From: Tessaracoccus oleiagri | GTDB lineage: Bacteria; Actinomycetota; Actinomycetes; Propionibacteriales; Propionibacteriaceae | DNA: 64,000 nucleotides | Assembly: GCF_900103275.1 (NCBI RefSeq) | Contig: NZ_FNGP01000001.1 | Location: 310,001 to 374,000, forward strand | Direction: 5' to 3' | Shown here: piece after piece, positions 36,769 to 43,858 of the stretch | Position numbering within the stretch: position 1 is the first letter of the stretch | How the letters are laid out: every line of letters begins with the position of its first letter | Program-made: the position numbers and the translations under genes | Notes under the pieces: model-generated | What the model was told of the DNA's origin: nothing | Databases searched by the model: none | Seen by the model: only the letters and a program-made list of their open reading frames with translations

Positions 36769-37566
36769 ATGTGGCCTGAGTTGTTCTCGATCTTCGGGAT
36801 CGGTGTCCAGTCCTATGGGGTGAGCAAGGCGTTGGCACTACTGGTCGGGGCGTACCTCTTGGGTCGCGCCTTCACGTCGATCGGCTACGACAAGGAGTTG
36901 GCGCACTCGATCGCCTTGTGGGCCACGGTGTGGGGCTTCGTCGGCGCGAAGGTCTATTTCGTGCTCGCGAACCTGGACAACCTGAGCCTCCACGTGCTGG
37001 GCGGGTCCGGGTTCGTGTGGTACGGGGGTCTCGTGGGCGGCACGCTCACGGTCGTCGTCATGACCCATCGGCATGGGCTGTCGTTGACGAAGGTGGCCGG
37101 CGCCATGGCCATGCCGCTCTCCGTGGCATACGGGGTTGGGCGAATCGGCTGCTTCCTTTCCGGCGACGGCACGTACGGCAAGCCGACGGACCTGCCCTGG
37201 GGCATGGCGTTCCCCAACGGCACCGTACCGATCGACGTGCCTGTCCATCCCGTGCCCCTCTATGAGTCATTGGGTGCCTTCGCCATCGCCGGGGTCCTCG
37301 TCGTCGTGGGTCGCCGGTTGCCGTCGCTGGCGGTCTTCGGAATGTACCTGGTCCTGAGCGGCACCGCGCGGTTGCTGTTCGAGTTCATCCGCATCAACGA
37401 CCGCGTCCTCTTCGGGCTGACCGAGGCGCAGTTGTTCGGGGTCGCGAGCATCGCACTCGGGGCCCTCCTCATCGGCGCCGCCGTGAACCGGCCGGGGCGG
37501 GCCGTCCCCGTAGCCACACCGGCCGACGAAGCCGCGGACCGGGCCGCAGAGCCGGTCGGGCGGTGA
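36769..37566 (+). CDS. lgt: Prolipoprotein diacylglyceryl transferase-family protein in copper island
   Basis: This 265-residue, roughly seven-helix protein belongs to the Lgt family, which transfers diacylglycerol to the lipobox cysteine of prolipoproteins. The signature region reads GRIGCFLSGDGTYGK, followed by PVPLYES, in place of the common GRIGNFxN and HPSQLYE forms. This suggests a divergent paralogue rather than the housekeeping enzyme. ATG 36769 follows a weak GGCGG site; the frame stays open to 36625. The two lipoproteins of the island (38775, 45071) are plausible substrates. Its stop overlaps the next start (GTGA). Confidence 0.85.
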   Translation: MWPELFSIFGIGVQSYGVSKALALLVGAYLLGRAFTSIGYDKELAHSIALWATVWGFVGAKVYFVLANLDNLSLHVLGGSGFVWYGGLVGGTLTVVVMTHRHGLSLTKVAGAMAMPLSVAYGVGRIGCFLSGDGTYGKPTDLPWGMAFPNGTVPIDVPVHPVPLYESLGAFAIAGVLVVVGRRLPSLAVFGMYLVLSGTARLLFEFIRINDRVLFGLTEAQLFGVASIALGALLIGAAVNRPGRAVPVATPADEAADRAAEPVGR

Positions 37567-38015
37567 GCACGATGCCCACCAGCACCGGAGGGGAGTCTCC
37601 GGCAACCGCCATCGATGGCGGCCGCGGGCGCACCCGGCTCGCCGCGATTTGGGCGGGAATCCGGGCCACCATCGGCGCCTTGATGGGCCTGACGCCCCAT
37701 GTGCTCCACCACGTCGGCTTCATCGCCGGAGCGGCGCTGCTCACCGGGGTGGTCGGCAACCTCGCCCTGTTCGCCGTCGGTCTGCTGCTCAGCATTCCGA
37801 TGCTCCGCAGGCTGGGTCGCCGGTTCGGGACGTGGAAGGCCCCGACCATCGGGGTCGTCGTGTTCACCGCCCTCTTCGCCGTCTCCACCTTCGTCATCGG
37901 GCCGCTGCTCAACCAACCGTCCACCGGCGCCGAGCCACCCCCGCAGTCGGCAACCAGCGAGTCACCCAGCCCCATCGCCAGCGAGAGCGACGAGCACACC
38001 GGCCACCACGAGTAG
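37563..38015 (+). CDS. Small membrane protein of the copper island
   Basis: This 150-residue protein has two or three membrane helices (about residues 40-75 and 95-118), a hydrophobic stretch starting HVLHHVGFIAGAALL and an acidic/His tail, DEHTGHHE. The GTG start overlaps the lgt-like stop by four bases, showing coupling. I do not recognise the family. The His residues near the helices and at the tail, and the setting, suggest a role in metal handling. Confidence 0.75.
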   Translation: MSTMPTSTGGESPATAIDGGRGRTRLAAIWAGIRATIGALMGLTPHVLHHVGFIAGAALLTGVVGNLALFAVGLLLSIPMLRRLGRRFGTWKAPTIGVVVFTALFAVSTFVIGPLLNQPSTGAEPPPQSATSESPSPIASESDEHTGHHE

Positions 38016-38042
38016 CAGAAAACAACGGAAGGACGAGACAAC

Positions 38043-38336
38043 ATGATGAACCACCACGGAACCGGCGAGGGCTGCTGCGGGAAGCATGGCGGAACCGGAG
38101 CACACGGACACGCGTCCGGTCACGGTCACCACGGCACGGTGATCGCGGGACCGGGCGACGAGGTCGTCATCTGCGCCGTCCGCGGCAACCAGACGCTGCG
38201 CTCCACCGCCGAGGACGCGGGACTGTTCCGGGACAGGGCCGGCCAGCGCTACTTCTTCTGCTGCGCCCATTGCGCGGAGCTCTTCGATGCCGACCCCACC
38301 GCCCACAGGACCGCGGGCTCCTACGGGATCCACTGA
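38043..38336 (+). CDS. His/Cys-rich YHS-like metal-binding protein
   Basis: This 97-residue soluble protein has an N-terminus crowded with ligands (GEGCCGKHGGTGAHGHASG...HGHH). Its C-terminal half resembles a YHS/TRASH domain with RYFFCCAHCAELFDADP. Both parts can bind soft metals. It is probably a cytoplasmic copper buffer or chaperone. Tandem ATG codons make the start uncertain by one residue. It follows the membrane protein by 27 bases and runs into the next gene after eight bases. Confidence 0.8.
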   Translation: MMNHHGTGEGCCGKHGGTGAHGHASGHGHHGTVIAGPGDEVVICAVRGNQTLRSTAEDAGLFRDRAGQRYFFCCAHCAELFDADPTAHRTAGSYGIH

Positions 38337-38344
38337 GGCGAGGC

Positions 38345-38593
38345 ATGATGATGAGCCACAAGGGCCATTTGAAATGGATGGCCATCCTCGCCGGAGCACT
38401 GTTCCTGGTGATGCTCGCCCTGGGTAAGCCCGTGAGCGAGGCATTCAGCTACGCCGTCGTGCTGGCGTGCCCGCTGATGATGGTGGGGATGATGTTCGGA
38501 GGACACGGGCACGCCGGCCACGGCGGACACGCCGCGCACGACACGCAGGAAGCGCAGGACAGACGGGCTGCCCACCACACCCCGACAGACTGA
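38345..38593 (+). CDS. Small DUF2933-like His-rich membrane protein
   Basis: This 82-residue protein has two short membrane segments (about residues 10-27 and 31-51, AFSYAVVLACPLMMVGMMF) and a His-rich tail, GGHGHAGHGGHAAHD. The layout matches small DUF2933-type proteins often found beside metal-efflux genes. The start is the first of several ATG codons (ATGATGATG). It ends the lgt operon, since a strong terminator follows. Confidence 0.7.
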   Translation: MMMSHKGHLKWMAILAGALFLVMLALGKPVSEAFSYAVVLACPLMMVGMMFGGHGHAGHGGHAAHDTQEAQDRRAAHHTPTD

Positions 38594-38617
38594 ACCAAGC
38601 CAACCAAGCACCTCACC

Positions 38618-38657
38618 GATAAGGCCCGCCCGTGGAGGGGCGGGCCTTATCGTCTTT
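38618..38657 (+). terminator. Strong terminator after the lgt operon
   Basis: GATAAGGCCCGCCC (38618-38631) pairs perfectly with GGGCGGGCCTTATC (38638-38651), followed by GTCTTTCC. Confidence 0.85.
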
Positions 38658-38680
38658 CCACGTTCGTACCGGCTCCCGCT

Positions 38681-38704
38681 CTTGACCGAACCTTGACCGT
38701 TCCC
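38681..38704 (+). promoter_or_regulatory. Direct-repeat box, copy 3 (upstream of YVTN lipoprotein)
   Basis: CTTGACCGAACCTTGACCG followed by TTCCC. Two TTGACCG half-sites are exactly 11 bases apart. This is the cleanest copy of the island's shared box, 70-95 bases upstream of the gene at 38775. Confidence 0.55.
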
Positions 38705-38774
38705 GGGTCGTCCTCGAACGCTGGACGGTCATAGTGAGACCGTCAGGTTTACACCAAACTTTAGGAGAAATTCG

Positions 38775-39959
38775 ATGGCACACTCACGACGCGTAGCCCG
38801 TCGCCCAGCACTGCCCGCAGTGCTCGTCGCAGCCATGACGCTCTCACTCGCCGCATGCGGGCCCGACGAGCAGGTGACCGAGGCGGTGACCGACTCCTCG
38901 ACGCCTATCGCGACAGCCAGTAGCGGCGGCGGAGGGGAGAGCGGCTCGGCACCGGCGACCATCGAGAGCGCGGCGCCCGTCGTCGGGACGGTCTGGGTGG
39001 CCAACGAGGACGGCGACTCTCTCACCGCGATCGACGCGGCCACGGGCGATGTCGTCGCCACCATCGACGGCATCGACGGACCGCACAACGTCCAGGTAGG
39101 GCCCGACGGGAACACCATCTGGGCCGTGAGCGGCCACGCGAGCGCCCTCGTCGCCGTGGACGCCCGCACCTCGGAACTGCTCGGGACCGCCCCCACCGGC
39201 CCGAGCCCGGCGCACGTGATCGTCTCTCCCGACGGCTCCAACGTCTACGTGACCAACGCCGGCGACGACAGCCTGAGCGTCTTCGATGCCGCGGCTCTCG
39301 AGCCGAAGGCCACGCTTTCGCTGAGCGCCGGGCCCCACGGGCTTCGACCCACCCCGGACGGGGCCTTCGTCGTGGTCGCCAACACCACCGCCGGCGCAGT
39401 CGACATCGTGGACACCGCCAGCAACACCGTGGCGGCGAGCGTCCCGGTCGGAGATTCGCCGGCGCAGGTCGCTGTCGACGCCGAGGGCCGATACGCCTAC
39501 GCCAGCCTCAACGGTTCCAGCGAAGTGGTGAAGATCGACCTCGAGCAGCGCAAGGCCGTCGGGACCGTCGCCGTCCCGTCCCCGCCCGTCCAGCTGTACT
39601 TGACCGCCGACGGCAGCCGCCTCCTCTCGGCCGACCAGGGCACCGAGGACGCGCCCGGCCGCACGGTGAGCATCATCGATCCGGCTTCTCTGGCCGTCGA
39701 AGCGTCCGTGGAGACCGGGGCGGGACCACACGGCATCGTGATTGAGCCCACCGGGCAGCGTGCTTGGGTGACGAACCTCTACGACGACACGGTCTCCGCC
39801 ATCGACCTGACGACCGGCAAGGTCGTGGCCACGGTGCCCGTGGGCGACAAGCCCAACGGCGTCAGCTACAGCGCAGCGCCGCCGACGGAGGGCCTCAAGT
39901 CCACCAGCATCACCGTGCCCGAATACGGCGGTGGCGGGGGCGACCACGCCGAGCACTGA
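38775..39959 (+). CDS. YVTN-repeat beta-propeller lipoprotein
   Basis: This 394-residue exported protein has a lipobox LSLAAC near residue 28. Six to seven blades of the YVTN type follow, such as PDGSNVYVTNAGDDSLSVF and GPHGLRPTPDGAFVVVAN. Such surface-layer-like propellers are found in metal and redox loci, but their role is unclear. Low-complexity Ser/Gly linkers separate the lipid anchor from the propeller. It has its own promoter region with a clean direct-repeat box and its own terminator, so it is a single-gene unit of the island. The nearby lgt-like gene may lipidate it. Confidence 0.88.
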   Translation: MAHSRRVARRPALPAVLVAAMTLSLAACGPDEQVTEAVTDSSTPIATASSGGGGESGSAPATIESAAPVVGTVWVANEDGDSLTAIDAATGDVVATIDGIDGPHNVQVGPDGNTIWAVSGHASALVAVDARTSELLGTAPTGPSPAHVIVSPDGSNVYVTNAGDDSLSVFDAAALEPKATLSLSAGPHGLRPTPDGAFVVVANTTAGAVDIVDTASNTVAASVPVGDSPAQVAVDAEGRYAYASLNGSSEVVKIDLEQRKAVGTVAVPSPPVQLYLTADGSRLLSADQGTEDAPGRTVSIIDPASLAVEASVETGAGPHGIVIEPTGQRAWVTNLYDDTVSAIDLTTGKVVATVPVGDKPNGVSYSAAPPTEGLKSTSITVPEYGGGGGDHAEH

Positions 39960-39977
39960 CCGCCGTCGACGGACAAC

Positions 39978-40012
39978 GGCCCGCCCCCGACCAGGGGCGG
40001 GCCGCTTCGTTA
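39978..40012. terminator. Terminator between YVTN lipoprotein and YHS gene
   Basis: GGCCCGCCCC (39978-39987) pairs with GGGGCGGGCC (39994-40003), followed by GCTTCGTTAT. It lies between convergent genes and may act on both. Confidence 0.8.
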
Positions 40013-40021
40013 TCGACGCGG

Positions 40022-40186
40022 TCAGGCGACGACGTAGCGCGTGGGGTCGGAGTTGAAGGTGTCTGCGCACTGCTGCGAGCAGAAGTAGTACGTGTTGCCC
40101 TCGAATTCGGCCGACGCGGCGGCCGAGTCGGGCTGGACCTCCATCCCGCAGACGGGATCGACGAGCTTGGGTGAGGTGTCCTCCAT
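40022..40186 (-). CDS. Stand-alone YHS domain protein
   Basis: This 54-residue protein is almost only a YHS domain: LVDPVCGMEV, then YYFCSQQCADTF and DPTRYV. It is very close to the C-terminal domain of the island's CopA ([25 protein letters not shown]). The ATG at 40186 has AAGGAAG upstream; the frame stays open to 40231. It is a likely copper chaperone or buffer that can exchange metal with the ATPase. Confidence 0.85.
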   Translation of the reverse strand: MEDTSPKLVDPVCGMEVQPDSAAASAEFEGNTYYFCSQQCADTFNSDPTRYVVA

Positions 40187-40335
40187 GGTGGGTCTTCCTT
40201 TCTGGTGCCGGAAAACTGCTTGACGATCCACGCTACGCCCGGCTCAGTTCACCGCCGCCCGCTCCGACACCACGAAGCTCTTTGACCCTCCGGGTTCCTA
40301 TGCTGACAAGCACACATTCGGAAGGAGCGCTGACC

Positions 40336-40950
40336 ATGCCCCCAGAGCACGCGGAACAGCAGTCCGACGAGCCGCGCCAGTCGCACGACTCCCACCAGTC
40401 GCAGTCCCACCACCAGAAGCAGATGTACCTCCGGTTCGGGGCCATGATCCTGACCGGCATGGTGGTCATGTACTTCACCATGTTCGTCGGCTCCTGGGAA
40501 TGGAGCCACATCCGGTTCAGTCAGAGCCGCATCTTCATGGCGCTCACCATGGGCGGCGCCATGGGGTTGATCATGCTCGCCTGGATGCTCAACATGTACA
40601 AGAACGCCAAGGCGAACGTCGTCATCGTCGTCGTCAGCCTGCTGCTCCTTGGCGGCGGCGCGGCCCTCGACCGTAGCCAGGCCACCGTCGACGACCAGGC
40701 CTTCATGCGCGGCATGATCCCCCACCACTCCCTCGCCATCACCCGCGCCGAACGGGCCGGCATCCAGGACGCGCGGGTCTGCGAACTCGCGGTGGAGATC
40801 AGCGAGGCACAGCGCCGCGAGATCTTCGAGATGGACTGGCTGATCAAGGACATCGAGGAGAACGGCATCGCCGCCACCGCCGAGGAGGCCGCCGCCCGCC
40901 CCGTGCCCGACTACCAGGAGTCCGCTGAGCGCAGCTGCCCCGGCAGCTGA
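40336..40950 (+). CDS. DUF305 family membrane protein
   Basis: This 204-residue protein has a His/Gln-rich N-terminus (QSHDSHQSQSHHQKQ). Three membrane helices follow (about residues 34-52, 66-86 and 92-108). The extracytoplasmic DUF305 domain contains FMRGMIPHHSLAI, whose Met-His cluster is typical of the family. DUF305 proteins are ferritin-like helical domains often found in copper loci. GGAAGGAG lies upstream of ATG 40336. Its 3' end is followed by hairpin element 1. Confidence 0.85.
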   Translation: MPPEHAEQQSDEPRQSHDSHQSQSHHQKQMYLRFGAMILTGMVVMYFTMFVGSWEWSHIRFSQSRIFMALTMGGAMGLIMLAWMLNMYKNAKANVVIVVVSLLLLGGGAALDRSQATVDDQAFMRGMIPHHSLAITRAERAGIQDARVCELAVEISEAQRREIFEMDWLIKDIEENGIAATAEEAAARPVPDYQESAERSCPGS

Positions 40951-41060
40951 CCCCGGTTCGTTCACGTCGGGAAGCAGATTGCGCCGCCGGTGCCGTGGCT
41001 ACGGATGGGTTCCTTCAAGCCTTGAGGCCCTTCCGGGCTTGGGGATCCCTGCGACCGGGC

Positions 41061-41147
41061 TTCAAGAAACTTCACTTGCTTGACCGAAGGGGTCCGCCGA
41101 CAAGGGAAAACGGCGTCAGTCGGGCCAAGCAAGTGAGTTTTCTGGAA
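41061..41147. repeat. Hairpin element 1 (TTCAAGAAACTTCACTTGCTTG type)
   Basis: The left arm, TTCAAGAAACTTCACTTGCT (41061-41080, plus TG), is identical to the left arm of element 3. The right arm (41126-41147), CAAGCAAGTGAGTTTTCTGG plus AA, follows the element 2 sequence in its GAGTTTTCTG part. The arms pair over 22 bases with three differences. The element sits between convergent genes (DUF305 and redoxin). Confidence 0.8.
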
Positions 41148-41153
41148 TAGGCA

Positions 41154-41774
41154 CTAGCCGAGGCGGCTCGTCGCTTCCTTGAGCAGTTCCTCAGGCTCAA
41201 GCCACATCGACGGGTAGAGCGCCGACCAGCGCTGCACGCCCTCACCGTCGATCAGGACGAAGCCGTGGCCGGGCAGGCCGGCGTGCATGCCCTTGTCCAG
41301 GAAGTCGTACGCCTTGGACACCGTCCCGTCGTCGAGGAGGACGGGGGTCTTGACGCCGAACTGGGCGAGGTCGGGCATGATCTGCTCCGCGGTGTTCATC
41401 ACGATCGGCAACACGGTGATCCCCGCCTCCTCGAAGCCGGGGTGCTTCTCGATCTCCGCCATCTGCACCGTGCACGACGCGCAGCCGGCGCCCTCGTTGA
41501 AGTAGAGGATCACGGGATCGGGCCGCAACGAGCTGAGCGTCACCGTCGACCCGTCGGTGCGGGAGAGCGTGAAGTCGGGCGCCGCTCCGCTCGCCTCGCT
41601 CTGCTGCGGTGCCGCCGACCACAGCCCGTAGGCCGTGACAGCGAGAATGAGGACCACCACCACGGCGCTCACCGCGCGTCCGATGGTGGCACGTCGTTTC
41701 GCTTGGGACTGGTCCGCTTCCTGCTGCATGCGCACCTGGGCGCGTCGGGAAGGTGCGGGCTTGGTCTGGGTCAT
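41154..41774 (-). CDS. Membrane-anchored redoxin (peroxiredoxin/TlpA-like)
   Basis: This 206-residue protein has a single N-terminal membrane helix (about residues 33-53) and an extracytoplasmic thioredoxin-fold domain starting ASGAAPDFTLSRTDG. Its GAGCASCTVQM segment carries a CxxC redox pair (CASC). It probably reduces disulphides outside the membrane, using electrons passed by the CcdA-type protein, whose stop codon it overlaps by four bases. The setting suggests repair of thiols damaged by copper. Confidence 0.85.
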   Translation of the reverse strand: MTQTKPAPSRRAQVRMQQEADQSQAKRRATIGRAVSAVVVVLILAVTAYGLWSAAPQQSEASGAAPDFTLSRTDGSTVTLSSLRPDPVILYFNEGAGCASCTVQMAEIEKHPGFEEAGITVLPIVMNTAEQIMPDLAQFGVKTPVLLDDGTVSKAYDFLDKGMHAGLPGHGFVLIDGEGVQRWSALYPSMWLEPEELLKEATSRLG

Positions 41775-42727
41775 CGCTGGTCCTCCGATGTGGTGGTGAC
41801 GGGAAGGTCGAGGTCGGCATCGTCGGCGTCGGAGCCGCAGCAGTCGTGCGCCTCGACCTCCGCTTCCGCGGCCCGGCGGTCGCGCAGCGTCACGAGCACG
41901 AACACGGAGACCACCGCGAGCAGCAACAGCCCGAGCACGAACTCGGGGATGGGCGCGGTGATGGCGAGCAGCCAGGCGAACACTTCGCTGAGCCAGGCGC
42001 CCATGCCGACCAAGGGCGCGTCGGCGCCGGTCATCTCGGTGGCCCCGGCCTGGAAGATGACCGCGACGCCCATGATGACGAACCCGACCGCGACGAGCAG
42101 GTTGACGGTGTTGGTGGCGAGGGTGAAGCGACCCAACCGCACACGAACCGGCTTCGCCCGCAGTCGGCGCATCCCGTCGGGCCGCTTGTCCCACAGCAGC
42201 GCCATCACGAACAGCGGGATGACCATGCCGAAGACGTACGCCAAGCCGAGCACGAGTCCGCCGACAGCTGAGCCCGAGAGCGCGGACAGTGTCATGACGC
42301 CCGCGAGCACGGGGGCGCAGCAACTGGAGGCGATGCCCGAGAACACGCCGAGGCTGAAGAAGGTGGCGGTGTCGCCGCGTGCGGTGTCCGGCGCACGCAG
42401 GAACGACGGCATCGACCACATCGCCCCGGACAGCGCCAGCACGCCCAGTCCGATCATCAGTAGCCCGCCGGCCCAGTACAGGACCACGTGGTACTTCGCG
42501 ATCGCGCCGGCGATGAGGCTCACGCCCATCGTGATCGGGACGAGCACGAGCGCGAGGCCCGCCGCGAACACGAAGGTCAGCGGCAGCAACCGCCAGCGGC
42601 GGTTCTTCGCCGCAGCGGCCAGGTAGCTGGGCGCGAGGAACACGATGCAGCACGGCGCGAAGAGCGCCACCCCACCGGCGAGGAACGCCGCGAGCACGCC
42701 GCCGGCGCTGAGGAGGTCGGCGCCCAC
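41771..42727 (-). CDS. CcdA/DsbD-family transmembrane electron carrier
   Basis: This 318-residue protein has about seven or eight membrane helices. Helix-associated cysteine pairs are seen in FAPCCIVFLAPSYL (near residue 26) and ASSCCAPVLAGVM (near 138). CcdA-like proteins carry electrons from cytoplasmic thioredoxin to extracytoplasmic thiol proteins. Here the pairs are CC rather than the usual CxxxxxC spacing, so this is an atypical subgroup. A Cys/Asp-rich tail (HDCCGSDADDADLD) could bind metal. It is in an operon with glutaredoxin- and redoxin-like genes. Confidence 0.85.
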   Translation of the reverse strand: MGADLLSAGGVLAAFLAGGVALFAPCCIVFLAPSYLAAAAKNRRWRLLPLTFVFAAGLALVLVPITMGVSLIAGAIAKYHVVLYWAGGLLMIGLGVLALSGAMWSMPSFLRAPDTARGDTATFFSLGVFSGIASSCCAPVLAGVMTLSALSGSAVGGLVLGLAYVFGMVIPLFVMALLWDKRPDGMRRLRAKPVRVRLGRFTLATNTVNLLVAVGFVIMGVAVIFQAGATEMTGADAPLVGMGAWLSEVFAWLLAITAPIPEFVLGLLLLAVVSVFVLVTLRDRRAAEAEVEAHDCCGSDADDADLDLPVTTTSEDQR

Positions 42728-42728
42728 G

Positions 42729-43031
42729 TCAGCGCGCTTCCAGCTGCTGGACGAGCCGGGCCAGCTTGCCTCGCGGCAGCCTTCCGTCGTGGAAGTAGCG
42801 GCCCTCGAGCAGCGTCAGTGGGAACATGCCGGGCCGATGCCTGCGGATCAGCTCCTGCCCCTCCGGGGATTCGGACGGCACGAGCGTCAAGCGCATGAGG
42901 CCACGGGTCTCCAGCTGGCCGAGGCGCTCCTGCGCGTCCTCGCAGAAGTGGCAGGCAGGAGCGGTGACCAGCGTTACTTCGGCGAGGACCGTCGTCGGTC
43001 CGGCGGGGGCGGTCTGCAGGGTCTCGTTCAC
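42729..43031 (-). CDS. Glutaredoxin-like thiol protein
   Basis: This protein of about 100 residues has a thioredoxin fold with the active site TAPACHFCEDAQERL (CHFC). It is the first gene of the glutaredoxin-CcdA-redoxin operon and could supply electrons on the cytoplasmic side. The frame is open to an ATG at 43112, but GTG 43031 leaves room for the promoter and the direct-repeat box at 43073. It lies one base from the CcdA start. Confidence 0.8.
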   Translation of the reverse strand: MNETLQTAPAGPTTVLAEVTLVTAPACHFCEDAQERLGQLETRGLMRLTLVPSESPEGQELIRRHRPGMFPLTLLEGRYFHDGRLPRGKLARLVQQLEAR

Positions 43032-43072
43032 GTTTCCAAGCCTCACCGGGTCTCGTTCAGGAGCTGTCCAGT

Positions 43073-43094
43073 GCGGGTCAAGATTCGGCCAAGG
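43073..43094 (-). promoter_or_regulatory. Direct-repeat box, copy 4 (redox operon/regulator intergenic)
   Basis: On the minus strand: CTTGGCCGAATCTTGACCCG. Half-sites TTGGCCG and TTGACCC are 11 bases apart. It lies 42 bases upstream of the redox operon start and 60-81 bases upstream of the divergent response regulator, so it could control both. Confidence 0.5.
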
Positions 43095-43153
43095 ATTCCG
43101 GGAGGGCCACATCGCGGGTGGGGCCGTTCAGTCGGGCGGGCAATAATGGCGAC

Positions 43154-43858
43154 ATGGCAGACACCGCACCGGCGAAGGCGCTGATCATCGACGACGAGCG
43201 CCCCCTCGCGGGCATCGTCGCCTCCTACCTCCGGCAGGCGCAGTTCGAGACCGCCGAGGCCTACGAGGGCCCCGACGGGGTGCGGCTCGCCCAGGAACTG
43301 GACCCGGAGGTGGTCATCCTCGACCTCGGGCTGCCCGGCATGGATGGCGTGGAGGTGTGCCGCCGCATCCGGACCTTCTCGGACTGCTACATCATCATGC
43401 TGACCGCGCGGGTGGACGAGGTGGACAAGGTGATCGGGCTCTCGGTCGGCGCCGACGACTACCTCACCAAACCGTTCAGCCCGCGCGAACTCGTCGCGCG
43501 TGTGCAGGCGATGCTGCGCAGGCCGCGGCGCAGGACCCAACCCGCGACCGCGCAGGCGGCGCGCGAGTTCGGGCAGCTCCGGATCGACGCGGGCGGCCGC
43601 GACGCCTGGCTCGGGGACGAGCCGGTGGTGCTCACGCGGACCGAGTTCGACATCCTCGACGTGCTGTCGGCCCGACCGAACCTGGCGCTCAGCCGCCGCC
43701 AGATCATCGACGAGGTGTGGGGCCCCGGCTGGGTGGGTGACGAGCACGTCGTCGACGTGCACGTGGCGAACCTGCGCAAGAAGCTCGACGACCCGCCCGC
43801 CGAGCCCCGGTACGTGCTCACCGTGCGCGGCGTCGGCTACCGGATGGGCCAGGGCTGA
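43154..43858 (+). CDS. OmpR-family response regulator
   Basis: This 234-residue regulator has a receiver domain (acidic pocket IIDDER, phospho-Asp in VVILDLGLPGMDG near residue 56, Lys in YLTKPFSPREL). A winged-helix DNA-binding domain follows (LTRTEFDILDVL to VRGVGYRMG). The family binds tandem direct repeats, and five such boxes occur in the island. The ATG at 43154 is preferred; its stop shares one base with the start of the kinase gene (TGATG). It very likely controls the copper/redox genes. Confidence 0.95.
   Translation: MADTAPAKALIIDDERPLAGIVASYLRQAQFETAEAYEGPDGVRLAQELDPEVVILDLGLPGMDGVEVCRRIRTFSDCYIIMLTARVDEVDKVIGLSVGADDYLTKPFSPRELVARVQAMLRRPRRRTQPATAQAAREFGQLRIDAGGRDAWLGDEPVVLTRTEFDILDVLSARPNLALSRRQIIDEVWGPGWVGDEHVVDVHVANLRKKLDDPPAEPRYVLTVRGVGYRMGQG

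Noticed and set aside
41008-41045. Short inverted repeat CCTTCAAG...CTTGAGG after the DUF305 gene
   Set aside because: Arms are short and imperfect; it may be part of termination together with hairpin element 1 but does not stand as a separate feature.
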